This document shows, in pieces, positions 7,448 to 14,018 of a DNA stretch of 19,825 bases (position 1 is the stretch's first letter; each line of letters starts with the position of its first letter). The notes under the pieces are model-generated. The model searched no databases. It saw only the letters and a list, made by a program, of their open reading frames with translations, and was not told the DNA's origin. This stretch comes from an uncultured Lachnospiraceae bacterium. Its GTDB lineage: Bacteria; Bacillota; Clostridia; Lachnospirales; Lachnospiraceae. The position numbers and the translations under genes are program-made. The stretch spans positions 1 to 19,825 of the forward strand of contig CAJUCG010000032.1 of the NCBI GenBank assembly GCA_910585065.1, given 5' to 3'.

Positions 7448-8890
7448 TCAATCGCAAAATAAAAAAACATCCATATGTTCAGAACTTTTATTGTATATGA
7501 TCCGTTCTACAACGCTGCGGATGGCATTTTCTTTTGTGATATTGTCCGCATCGGAGGAGATTACATCATAGACATTTCGAATGCGCTTAAACATTTCTTC
7601 GTGCCGATCACGGGTTTCATTTTCTGCCGTCAGCTTGTCAATGGCAGCTTGCAGATTTTCGCGTTCTGCTGCCAGCCTTTTTCGATTTTCTCCGTATTCT
7701 TCCAGTGTATCAATTCCCGCAAGATAAGCGTCCTTTGCACGTTTTTCTTTCGTGGATAATTTTGCAAGTTTTTCCTGTAGCAGGGCAATTCCTTCGGAAT
7801 CTTGTTTATGAATCACTGTATAATGAAAATTACCAGTTTCTATGAAAACCTGAAATGCCTGGCATACTGCTTCTCCAGCGCGTCGGTATGTAATATAGTG
7901 GGAAACTGGGCATTTCCCCTTGGAGTAGTTCATGCACTGGAATGCGGAGAGTTTTGCCCCGCCGGAGGCAAGAAGTCCGCCGCAGCTATCGCAGTGCAGT
8001 AATCCGGAGAGCCAGTGTGCATGAAGTTCTGCAGGTTTGCGATTTATATTGCGATGCTCCTTTAAAAGTTTGTCGTTGACTGCCTGCCAGAGATCTTCGG
8101 AAACGATAGCTTCATAGTTCCCCTTTTTGATAATAAAATTTCCAGTAAGGTATTTGTGTTCCCGTAAATCCTGTTTCCCTGCAGGATTCCATCGAATATA
8201 GCCTTTATAGACAGGGTTTTGTAAAATATATTTTACTGTGCGGTTTTCCCAGGTATTTCCGCGCAGCGTCCGAACACCAAGATTATTTAACTCGCGTGCA
8301 ATTCCAAATGGCGATTTGCCGTGATGCAGATAATCTTCGTACATCTGGCGTACAATTGCCGCTTTTTCTGGAACGGGAATCAAGATACCCTGCTCTAAGC
8401 GATAGCCGAACGGCGCATAAGTCTGGTATTCGCCACGGCGCGCTTTTTCTGTCATCCCCTTCTTTACTTCATCTGCAAGATTTAGTGAATAGTATTCCGC
8501 CATCGCCTCTAACATTGCCTCAAGAATAACAGAGAATTTATCATCCTCAATATGTTCCGTAATACTGATAACGGAAATGCCGCATTCCCTGCGCAGCAGA
8601 GATTTATAAACAATACTGTCTTCGCGGCTGCGTGCGAAGCGGTCAAATTTGTGAACAAGAATCAGATCAAATGGTCTAGGTTTTTGTTTTGCCATGGCAA
8701 TCATCTGCATGAAAGCAGGGCGTTTTTCAGCGTGTCGACCGGAGATCCCCTCATCTGTAAAAATAAATTCATCGGAGATAAGGATATGATTGCGCTTCGC
8801 ATACTCAAACAGAGCGCGGCGTTGTGCATCCGGGGAATATTCGGTTTGATCTTCCGTGCTGACACGGATATAGAAGGCAGCAGTCTGCAT
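7448..8890 (-). CDS. Large serine recombinase (phage integrase)
   Basis: 480 residues. The N-terminal resolvase domain (about 1-145) has the nucleophile in 'YIRVSTEDQ' (Ser11), followed by 'DEGISG' and 'KFDRFARSREDS' with the catalytic arginines. A recombinase domain (about 155-285) carries 'AP-GYR' and 'ILQNP-YKGYIRW'. A zinc ribbon follows with Cys300, Cys303, Cys319 and Cys327, then a coiled coil (about 366-430) as in other serine integrases. It is complete. The ATG is preceded by GGAGG. The stop codon abuts the end of the broken cotJC frame, and the crossover lies about 20 bases away, so the gene end overlaps the phage arm of the att site. It should integrate and, with a directionality factor not identified here, excise the element. 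Confidence 0.95.
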   Translation of the reverse strand: MQTAAFYIRVSTEDQTEYSPDAQRRALFEYAKRNHILISDEFIFTDEGISGRHAEKRPAFMQMIAMAKQKPRPFDLILVHKFDRFARSREDSIVYKSLLRRECGISVISITEHIEDDKFSVILEAMLEAMAEYYSLNLADEVKKGMTEKARRGEYQTYAPFGYRLEQGILIPVPEKAAIVRQMYEDYLHHGKSPFGIARELNNLGVRTLRGNTWENRTVKYILQNPVYKGYIRWNPAGKQDLREHKYLTGNFIIKKGNYEAIVSEDLWQAVNDKLLKEHRNINRKPAELHAHWLSGLLHCDSCGGLLASGGAKLSAFQCMNYSKGKCPVSHYITYRRAGEAVCQAFQVFIETGNFHYTVIHKQDSEGIALLQEKLAKLSTKEKRAKDAYLAGIDTLEEYGENRKRLAAERENLQAAIDKLTAENETRDRHEEMFKRIRNVYDVISSDADNITKENAIRSVVERIIYNKSSEHMDVFLFCD

Positions 8891-8929
8891 GAGATACCTC
8901 CGTTGGAGAATAAATTGGTTTTGAATGTT

Positions 8930-9070
8930 TTATTGCTTCTTCTTTTCATTTTCTAATAAGCCTTTTCGGATGGCGATTCGATTTCCTTTAATTCGTCCAT
9001 CGTATGTCCACAAGTCTTTTTCTTTCGTTACCAGGCGGTGAACATCGGATTCCTTCAATAGATCTTCATA
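8930..9070 (-). pseudogene. Remnant of an ImmA/IrrE metallopeptidase gene
   Basis: Read leftward, the frame gives 'YEDLLKESDVHRLV', then 'DGRIKGNRIAIRKG', then a Lys/Glu-rich end and a TAA after 46 codons. The 'DGRIKGNRIAIR' phrase is typical of the start of phage ImmA-type proteins. The HExxH zinc motif that should follow is missing. The ATG placed correctly behind AAGGATAG (near 9071) is in another frame and stops after four codons, so the start also appears shifted. The integrase gene begins 39 bases further on. I read it as a truncated, frameshifted leftover. An alternative is a 42-residue peptide from TTG 9058. Confidence 0.55.
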
Positions 9071-9101
9071 TTACTATCCTTTCAGGGTTATTATATTACT
9101 T

Positions 9102-9197
9102 AGAAATCCTCGCCATCCATAATGTCTTCGTCATGCTGCCGATCTTCTTCTGATGTGCCGTCTATGGTATGGGCGGCGTTGATGTAGTTAATGTTAC
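9102..9197 (-). pseudogene. Possible 3' end of a decayed regulator gene
   Basis: A leftward frame without a start codon reads 'INYINAAHTIDG', then an acidic tail 'DEDIMDGEDF', and stops at 9102-9104. It ends shortly before the ImmA-like remnant, in the position where a phage repressor normally precedes immA. An acidic C-terminal tail is common on such regulators, but the fragment is too short to name. It may be chance. Confidence 0.3.
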
Positions 9198-9199
9198 AG

Positions 9200-10045
9200 T
9201 TACTTGCAATGAATCCTAATATACCTAACCCAGTCAGGTATACGTTGAATAAAATCGTCAAGTTCTCCATCAATCATTTTTGTTTGAGTTTGACCACGTA
9301 AAACTTGCATCCAGTGTTTTCTTCCAGATAATTTAATCTTTCCAACGTAAAATGAATTGGAGTATACTGAAATTACACCATTTGACATCCGTTCAGCAGT
9401 AATATCTCCTTTAATAGTTGACAGGGCTAATTCTAATTCATTGAAAAAATATCGTTCTTGTTCATTTAAGTCCGGTAATAAATCTGTTTTGAAATTTGTT
9501 TGTTTTTCAATGATTTTTTCCCGTCCAATTTGTATCAAATATGGTACTTCCTTATCGGAAATTTCTTTGTTATCGGTTTTGAAAATCATGTTTCCATCGT
9601 TAATATAAGAGTCTTCTGTTTTTTGTTGGGGTGATGGCAGCATATCTGCATTTTGTGGAACAGTATCTTTTAGGATGTTATCGGAAGAAAGCGTCTTATT
9701 TAGTTCGTTTAAGGAATTATCCAATGATGACAGTGCTACTTTTAGTTGTTTAGTAGCGGAAGTATTTTCGATAGGATAAATAGTATTGTCAGTTTCAATA
9801 TTTATATCACTTCTTTTTGCTTCGTTGATTCCTTGTGTTTGTGGGAAGGTTTCCAAAACAAAGTGTTCTTCTGGTTGCAATTTTTCTGTTTTTTTTTGCA
9901 AAAGAAGATATGCAAGAAAGCCAAATATGCTACAAACCAATATTCCAGCGATTGGCTCGTCTTTAAATACAGTAAACGCCAAATATATTCCAAAAAAAAC
10001 TTCGATTAAGCACACTATTCCTAATATTTTTTTTATAGTTTTCAA
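9200..10045 (-). CDS. Membrane-anchored protein of the immunity operon, unknown function
   Basis: About 281 residues from TTG 10045. Two hydrophobic segments lie near the N-terminus ('ILGIVCLIEVFFGIYLAF' and a second ending 'FGFLAYLLL'), with a short loop between. A Lys/Glu/Asn-rich linker of ~130 residues follows, then a compact C-terminal domain ('NEQERYFFNELELAL' ... 'YVGKIKLSGRKHWMQVL' ... 'DDFIQRIPDWVRYIR'). I recognise the C-terminal domain as recurrent beside phage immA genes but know no function for it. TTG 10045 is chosen because GGAAGGAG lies 5 bases upstream. The frame is open to TTG 10171, which would overlap the ImmA gene and has no ribosome site. It is the last gene of the leftward operon. 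It may be a membrane sensor for the protease (inference). Confidence 0.7.
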   Translation of the reverse strand: MKTIKKILGIVCLIEVFFGIYLAFTVFKDEPIAGILVCSIFGFLAYLLLQKKTEKLQPEEHFVLETFPQTQGINEAKRSDINIETDNTIYPIENTSATKQLKVALSSLDNSLNELNKTLSSDNILKDTVPQNADMLPSPQQKTEDSYINDGNMIFKTDNKEISDKEVPYLIQIGREKIIEKQTNFKTDLLPDLNEQERYFFNELELALSTIKGDITAERMSNGVISVYSNSFYVGKIKLSGRKHWMQVLRGQTQTKMIDGELDDFIQRIPDWVRYIRIHCK

Positions 10046-10158
10046 AGTTTCTCCTTCCTTTTTAATACCAACATTAGCAGTATATTTGGGCAAAGATCCA
10101 TAGGTAGTACTTCTTTTATGATATTTATTTTTAATTTTATATCTCTTTTGTTGTAAAT

Positions 10159-10590
10159 CTAACATATCCAAGAATAAATATATTTTCTCAATTCTTCTGG
10201 TGAAAATGTTGTATAATCTCTATAATATGGCTGTATTTTCGGCATTAACTCCATTACGAAAATATCTGCTTCGTATTCTTTGTTTGAAAAATCTGTATCT
10301 TCTTCAAACATATTTACATCGCTTTCTGAGTGCAATAATATATGCCCCAATTCGTGTGCTGCAATAATCCGAACAGATAAGTCGTCATGCCTATACCTTT
10401 TGTTAATATATACCCATGGCTCTCCTTTTTGGTTCATATGTGTAAAACCATTTAATCCACCTTCCAAGTCTATAATTGAGCAAGGTACCTCTAGTTTATT
10501 TAGTATTTTTAAAGGGTTTCTAGTTGCGAAACAATTAAAACATTTTTCAGCGGCTCTTTTAATTTTTCGGTATCTTTTTTGATCAATCAA
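10159..10590 (-). CDS. ImmA/IrrE-family metallopeptidase
   Basis: 143 residues. The zinc protease motif HELGH is at 79-83 in the context 'RIIAAHELGHILLH', with a downstream 'KEYEADIFVMELMMP-like' segment (E105/E107 supplying the third ligand and the family's 'EADIF...LMP' hallmark). ImmA of ICEBs1 and relatives cleaves the XRE-type repressor ImmR to induce the element; here the HTH repressor gene lies 16 bases upstream on the same strand, so this is very likely the anti-repressor protease for that repressor. The start is TTG 10590 behind GGGGGA. It is shorter than many ImmA proteins but keeps the catalytic core. Confidence 0.88.
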   Translation of the reverse strand: MIDQKRYRKIKRAAEKCFNCFATRNPLKILNKLEVPCSIIDLEGGLNGFTHMNQKGEPWVYINKRYRHDDLSVRIIAAHELGHILLHSESDVNMFEEDTDFSNKEYEADIFVMELMPKIQPYYRDYTTFSPEELRKYIYSWIC

Positions 10591-10606
10591 CTACATCCCC
10601 CCATTT

Positions 10607-11434
10607 TTAGTAGCTTTTTTTGCTGTTTTTATATATGATGTTTGCAATTTTTATCTTGTCGTTTTTTGAAATATCCCCATCTTTTTCTTTAAATGCTGCT
10701 AGTACTTTTTGAGAAGAAAGATATTTTTCTGCATCTTCTTCAGTTGTAAAATGAGGATAAATTTCCTCCGAAATTTCTTCGTTAAAACTTTTTGAAGTAT
10801 AATTGGGAATATAGGTAAGTTCCTTTACCCTTTCTGTTGCAACATTTTTTCCTGTATCATTAAGTAAATTATAATACTGAATAATTTTTGCAGAACTTGA
10901 TTTCGAAACATTTTGTTCATTTATGTTTTGTCCATCGCAATTTAATATAACTCCTGATGTTAGGCTTTCCATATCTATATTAAGTTCTTTGGTTATTTTC
11001 ATAACATTTGTTATGTTTGAATTCGCGATGCCTCTTTTTAATATGCTGTCAAGGGTAGTCCACGGCATTTCAATCTTTTTACAGAATTTCTTCATACTAC
11101 CATACCGTTTAATAATAATTTCTTTTATACGAATTTCTATTGTATCCATAGCATACTCATTTTTGCAGAATATTGGCTCTTCTGATTTTGGATCAAGACT
11201 AATTTCTTGGTCAAAATCTAATGTTCTAAGTATGGAATCTACATCTGTATTCATAGCTAAAGCAATTTTCTTTATAGTTGGTAGAGTTGGGGCAATAGGT
11301 TTATTGCTTCGTGGGTTAGTATTATTTTCTAACATTGAAATATATCCTTTGCTCAAGCAGCACATTTTAGAAAATTCATCCATGCTGATATTATATTTTT
11401 CACGATATTGTTTTACTAAATCGCCCAATGTCAT
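10607..11434 (-). CDS. Phage repressor with two tandem XRE HTH domains
   Basis: 275 residues. The first Cro/CI-type HTH lies at about 3-65 ('SMDEFSKMCCLSKGYISMLEN'). A second, more divergent HTH lies at about 98-160 ('GSMKKFCKKIEMPWTTLDSIL' then 'ITNVMKITKELNIDM'). The C-terminal ~110 residues are helical and acidic, with no S24/LexA peptidase domain, so it should not self-cleave. The downstream ImmA-type gene fits relief of repression by a separate protease. Its -10 box overlaps operator-like site 1, implying autoregulation. The divergent partner is the cro-like gene at 11580. Codon use is AT-rich compared with the early genes further right. Confidence 0.85.
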   Translation of the reverse strand: MTLGDLVKQYREKYNISMDEFSKMCCLSKGYISMLENNTNPRSNKPIAPTLPTIKKIALAMNTDVDSILRTLDFDQEISLDPKSEEPIFCKNEYAMDTIEIRIKEIIIKRYGSMKKFCKKIEMPWTTLDSILKRGIANSNITNVMKITKELNIDMESLTSGVILNCDGQNINEQNVSKSSSAKIIQYYNLLNDTGKNVATERVKELTYIPNYTSKSFNEEISEEIYPHFTTEEDAEKYLSSQKVLAAFKEKDGDISKNDKIKIANIIYKNSKKSY

Positions 11435-11455
11435 TTATTTCACCTGCCTTTATAA

Positions 11456-11471
11456 GTTCAGTATACTGTAC
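11456..11471. promoter_or_regulatory. Operator-like site 1
   Basis: GTTCAGTATACTGTAC, an almost perfect 16-bp palindrome with one mismatched pair. It covers the -10 box of the leftward repressor promoter. It shares the GTTCA half-site and 16-bp length with the three sites to its right. Confidence 0.7.
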
Positions 11472-11488
11472 AATCAAAAAAAAGTCAA
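11460..11488 (-). promoter_or_regulatory. Promoter for the repressor operon (PRM-like)
   Basis: On the minus strand, TTGACT (11488-11483) and TATACT (11465-11460) are 17 bases apart, with the repressor ATG 26 bases beyond. The -10 box lies inside the 16-bp site 11456-11471, which would allow the repressor to shut off its own gene. Confidence 0.75.
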
Positions 11489-11496
11489 GAAAAAAT

Positions 11497-11512
11497 GTTC
11501 AACATACTTGAC
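11497..11512. promoter_or_regulatory. Operator-like site 2
   Basis: GTTCAACATACTTGAC, the same 16-bp architecture, 41 bases from site 1. Its right half overlaps the TTGACA -35 box of the rightward promoter, so bound repressor would block cro transcription. Confidence 0.65.
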
Positions 11513-11536
11513 ATTCTTTTTGAAATATGATAATAT
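11508..11536 (+). promoter_or_regulatory. Promoter for the cro-like gene (PR-like)
   Basis: A perfect TTGACA (11508-11513) and a TAATAT -10 (11531-11536) with a 17-base spacer. It is divergent from the repressor promoter and flanked by operator-like sites 2 and 3. Confidence 0.7.
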
Positions 11537-11544
11537 GAGAATGT

Positions 11545-11560
11545 GTTCAACATGATGAAC
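11545..11560. promoter_or_regulatory. Operator-like site 3
   Basis: GTTCAACATGATGAAC, with perfect 5-bp outer arms (GTTCA/TGAAC). It lies at the expected start of transcription of the cro-like gene, 48 bases from site 2. Confidence 0.7.
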
Positions 11561-11579
11561 AATAAAGCGAGGTGATAAA

Positions 11580-11768
11580 ATGGGATACAAGATAAAAGAA
11601 TGTAGGGAGGCGATAGGAATTTCTCAGGAGGAATTAGCTAAAAAAGCTAAAATATCAAGAACTACTTTGTCTGGTTTAGAAAGCGGAACAATCAAAACTA
11701 CTACAACTGATACTTTATTAAAAATCGCAAAAGCTTTAAATAAGAAAGTTGCAGATATATTTTTTTAA
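11580..11768 (+). CDS. Cro-like XRE regulator
   Basis: 62 residues, essentially one HTH_XRE domain: 'IKECREAIGISQEELAKKAKI' then 'SRTTLSGLESG' and 'TLLKIAKALNKKVADIF'. This is the size and shape of a phage Cro protein. It is divergent from the repressor gene across a 145-bp control region with two promoters and three 16-bp sites. The ATG follows GAGGTG. A fourth site lies 7 bases after its stop codon. It should oppose the double-HTH repressor in the lysis-lysogeny choice (inference from layout). It is AT-rich, like the rest of this segment. Confidence 0.85.
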   Translation: MGYKIKECREAIGISQEELAKKAKISRTTLSGLESGTIKTTTTDTLLKIAKALNKKVADIFF

Positions 11769-11774
11769 TATATT

Positions 11775-11790
11775 GTTCAACATACTAAAC
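11775..11790. promoter_or_regulatory. Operator-like site 4, downstream of the cro-like gene
   Basis: GTTCAACATACTAAAC shares 12 bases with site 2 in a row (GTTCAACATACT). It lies 230 bp from site 3, on the far side of the cro-like gene, where it could serve DNA looping or a further promoter. Confidence 0.55.
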
Positions 11791-11839
11791 AAAAAGTCAA
11801 AGTGTTAATCTTGATGCGGAAATGGCAAGGAGAAGATAG

Positions 11840-11929
11840 ATGTTCATTTCAAGGAAACGTTGGAAGGCACTGGAAAATTTAGGGCGAAATAGAATGTACC
11901 AAAGAAAAAATAGGAATTGGAATATCTAG
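11840..11929 (+). CDS. Small 29-residue ORF, possibly truncated
   Basis: ATG 11840 follows AAGGAG at good spacing. It encodes a basic peptide starting 'MFISRKRWKALENL' and ending 'KNRNWNI'. Peptides opening with 'MFISRK-W' recur in Firmicutes prophages and usually continue into a longer acidic helix; here the frame stops early, and the sequence after the stop is rich in Lys/Glu codons in another frame, which suggests a truncated copy. Function unknown. Confidence 0.4.
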   Translation: MFISRKRWKALENLGRNRMYQRKNRNWNI

Positions 11930-11990
11930 AAAAGTTGGCGATAGAAAAAAGGAAAGTGAATGATTTGTAGAAAAATTCGGAGGACGCAAC

Positions 11991-12302
11991 ATGAAAAGGA
12001 ACAGTAAGTTGATAGATAACGATATTCCATTACGGAGCCAGATAAGAACGCTGCGCGTTCTCCTTCTGGGCACCATAATAATATTTACGCTGTATGCTAT
12101 TCGCTTTCAGAATATGTATTCAGAGATTTGGGCGAACTATCAATCTTCTGTTGAGTTGAATCGTCAAATTCTTGATGTTGTTCGCGAAACGAGAAAGATA
12201 GCTCAGCAGATTTCGGAGCATTGTCAGGAAGTGATTCATTTGAGTCAGGAGGTATCTGGGTTGGTTCAATGGATTCTTGAGCTGTTGGAGTTTGTTCGCT
12301 GA
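11991..12302 (+). CDS. Small single-pass membrane protein, antisense to the neighbouring gene's 3' end
   Basis: 103 residues from an ATG that follows GGAGG by 7 bases. One clear transmembrane helix (about 22-40, 'VLLLGTIIIFTLYAIRF') follows a basic N-terminus. The rest looks like a long amphipathic helix. About two thirds of it (12097-12302) lies on the strand opposite the C-terminal, disordered end of the 364-residue protein. Both genes have convincing ribosome sites, so either the overlap is real or this frame is an accident of the antisense composition. The non-overlapping first 35 residues, with most of the membrane helix, are the best argument that it is real. Confidence 0.5.
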   Translation: MKRNSKLIDNDIPLRSQIRTLRVLLLGTIIIFTLYAIRFQNMYSEIWANYQSSVELNRQILDVVRETRKIAQQISEHCQEVIHLSQEVSGLVQWILELLEFVR

Positions 12303-13191
12303 GAAACGTTTTCATTTCTTCGAGGAAATCCGCTTGGGAAGACATTGAAGTATTTACAGACTCAAGAATGTCTAGGAGGAACTGTTTTTCTCCCTGGGTA
12401 AGTTGATTCTCTTCTTGAAGAAATTGGTTTTTTTCTTGGATAAGTTGATTCTCTTCCTGAAGAAGTTGATTCTTTTCTTGGATGAGCTGATTCTCTTCCC
12501 GGAGAAGTTGGTTCTTTTCTTGGATAAGTTGGTTCTCATCCTGAAGAAGTTGATTTTGCTCCTGTGATACTGAAATAATATCTTCTTCAGATTGATTTTG
12601 AGTTTCTAAGAAGACCTTTTCATTTGAAGGAGGCACTTCAGAAGAAGTATCTTTTTCAATACGTGGAAAAAGGTATGCAAATATACTAAAAATAAGAGCA
12701 ATAAGAGCGATAAAATCACTAGTTTTTATTCGTATCCGATTGGAGCCTATTGTAATGGAAAAGTTGTCAGAAATGTCAAGAGTTTTAATTACAGAAGAAT
12801 CGGTAGTTATGTAATCATCAGGACTTGTATCTTTTATTGGTAAAGATGCAGCATAGGAAGTAAAATCCATAGAGCGTAAAAAACTATTTAATGATTCGAC
12901 AATTGAGGACATATTGTTTATCGCTACAAAATGATCTTGTGGTAAAGAATTGTAAATATTTTGAAGTAACTGCATTTGCTTGATGGATGGCATTAAGATT
13001 TTGTTATGTGCCATATTGAATTCTTGTAAGAAAATGTTTGATTCTGTTAAATATGTAGCAAAATTTTCGAACTGCTGATTGATATATGTAACCTCGTCAA
13101 GATGGCTTGGAATCCTTTCGTAAATTTCATTTATGAAATTTAGTGATTCTGCATAGCTTTCAAAAAGATGTTTGTCTGAATGATGCCACAT
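12097..13191 (-). CDS. Membrane-anchored coiled-coil protein with four 14-residue repeats
   Basis: 364 residues, no family recognised. Residues 1-155 are helical with a Thr/Ser-rich patch. One transmembrane segment lies at about 159-176 ('FIALIALIFSIFAYLF'). A Glu/Gln/Asn/Leu-rich coiled coil follows at about 205-275, then a Ser/Pro/Gln-rich tail without structure. Residues 217-272 are four copies of a 14-residue unit (type 'QEENQLIQEKNQLL'), i.e. eight heptads. The ATG is preceded by AAGGAGGG and a good promoter (13223-13251). It is a stand-alone leftward gene inside the rightward early region, as expected for a lysogeny-expressed accessory gene. A role in defence or superinfection exclusion is only a guess. 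Confidence 0.75.
   Translation of the reverse strand: MWHHSDKHLFESYAESLNFINEIYERIPSHLDEVTYINQQFENFATYLTESNIFLQEFNMAHNKILMPSIKQMQLLQNIYNSLPQDHFVAINNMSSIVESLNSFLRSMDFTSYAASLPIKDTSPDDYITTDSSVIKTLDISDNFSITIGSNRIRIKTSDFIALIALIFSIFAYLFPRIEKDTSSEVPPSNEKVFLETQNQSEEDIISVSQEQNQLLQDENQLIQEKNQLLREENQLIQEKNQLLQEENQLIQEKNQFLQEENQLTQGEKQFLLDILESVNTSMSSQADFLEEMKTFLSEQTPTAQESIEPTQIPPDSNESLPDNAPKSAELSFSFREQHQEFDDSTQQKIDSSPKSLNTYSESE
12376..12543 (-). repeat. Four tandem 42-bp repeats (coiled-coil heptads)
   Basis: Four adjacent 42-bp units encode QDENQLIQEKNQLL, REENQLIQEKNQLL, QEENQLIQEKNQFL and QEENQLTQGEKQFL. Each unit is two heptads. The first three are nearly identical at DNA level and the last is diverged, so copy number probably changes by slippage or recombination. 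Confidence 0.9.
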
Positions 13192-13222
13192 AATACCCTC
13201 CTTAAAATGATAAGATTAAAAA

Positions 13223-13251
13223 ATTTTATCATATTGAGAAAAAAATTTCAA
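13223..13251 (-). promoter_or_regulatory. Promoter for the coiled-coil membrane protein
   Basis: On the minus strand, TTGAAA (13251-13246) and TAAAAT (13228-13223) are 17 bases apart, about 30 bases before the ATG. An inverted repeat (ATGATAA 13207-13213, TTATCAT 13226-13232) overlaps the -10 box and could be an operator or leader hairpin. Confidence 0.65.
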
Positions 13252-13311
13252 CCCAAATGCAAATTTTAGAATTAAAAAATTGTTCAGCATGGAAAGGGGG
13301 TGAGTGGAATT

Positions 13312-13524
13312 TTGAAGTTGAGGACAAAAAGGGTCATTATGGAGCAGATACTAAAAAATCTGTTTTCTGCACAGGAAAAGGCAACAGAAAGGGGAGATGT
13401 TAAAGGAGTAATCCTGATTTCCAAGTATTTATTGCATCTTGCCAATAAGTTCGGTGATGAAATGATAGATTTTGGTGCGGAAAGCAATCAGGAAAGGGAG
13501 AAAGGAGGTGAAGAAGAAAAATGA
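13312..13524 (+). CDS. Small helical prophage protein
   Basis: About 70 residues from TTG 13312, chosen because the GGGGGTG tract (13296-13302) sits at suitable spacing; ATG 13339 would give 61 residues. GTG 13300 is inside that tract and unlikely. The protein is helical and charged ('MEQILKNLFSAQEKATERGD' then 'KYLLHLANKFGDEMIDFG'), ending in a Glu/Lys-rich tail. No family recognised. Its stop overlaps the next start by four bases (ATGA), so the two small genes are translationally coupled. Confidence 0.55.
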   Translation: MKLRTKRVIMEQILKNLFSAQEKATERGDVKGVILISKYLLHLANKFGDEMIDFGAESNQEREKGGEEEK

Positions 13525-13709
13525 GGGATTTGATGCAAATGTCATATGAGGCAAGCCAGACAGCAAAGACTCCTTTGGAGCAGCAGATATTGTTTACAGA
13601 GATGCTTTTTAAGGAATTTGCAAAAATGAAGAGTGCGGATATTGCACCGCACCTTTCATGTACTTTTGATGTTATCCGGCGTGAATACAAAGTGGTGTTG
13701 TCATTTTAA
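13521..13709 (+). CDS. Small helical prophage protein
   Basis: 62 residues, with the ATG 10 bases after AAGGAGGTG and overlapping the upstream stop (ATGA). Likely two helices ('PLEQQILFTEMLFKEFAKM' is strongly amphipathic). No family recognised. Its end overlaps the convergent gene at 13701-13970 by nine bases. It probably works with the preceding small protein. Confidence 0.55.
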   Translation: MRDLMQMSYEASQTAKTPLEQQILFTEMLFKEFAKMKSADIAPHLSCTFDVIRREYKVVLSF

Positions 13710-13970
13710 GTGGGACTCCATGAAACGGATTCCAGTAAAAGTAATGTCAAATGACATATCTTCCAATGGAACCAAGTAGATAACCGAATCATAGAGTAGA
13801 TTGTCTGAAACGTTATCAATAAAACCTCTTTCAAGCAAGTATGAGGTTTCATTGATAACATTCAAAAGGTAATCAGGATTTTTGGGAAGTACATTGAAAT
13901 GTTTCTCTCCCGTTTTGTAGTAATGACAATAAGCTTCATAAAGAGTTGGGTATTCTTCTTTTGCGGTCAT
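13701..13970 (-). CDS. Small unknown protein (89 residues)
   Basis: 89 residues, start ATG behind AAGGAG. A promoter with extended -10 lies upstream. The sequence opens 'MTAKEEYPTLYEAYCHYYKTG' and has no membrane segment or recognised domain. It is a second leftward single gene in the rightward early region, similar in setting to the coiled-coil protein gene and perhaps also expressed in the lysogen. Its 3' end meets the convergent small gene with a nine-base overlap. Confidence 0.6.
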   Translation of the reverse strand: MTAKEEYPTLYEAYCHYYKTGEKHFNVLPKNPDYLLNVINETSYLLERGFIDNVSDNLLYDSVIYLVPLEDMSFDITFTGIRFMESHLK

Positions 13971-14018
13971 ATTACATTCTCCTTTCTTTGTACTCGGCTT
14001 GGCAGAGCCTGTGGGTAC

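Noticed and set aside
9746..10103. Plus-strand frames of 87 and 105 residues
   Set aside because: They mirror the membrane and linker part of the leftward immunity-operon protein, with no good start context.
10923..11555. A 210-residue plus-strand open frame rich in Ile/Phe/Ser
   Set aside because: It is antisense to the double-HTH repressor and covers both divergent promoters; its hydrophobic look comes from reading AT-rich helical codons backwards.
13284..13296. A fifth operator-like sequence (GTTCAGCAT...)
   Set aside because: Only the left half matches; the right arm is unrelated (GGAAAGG).
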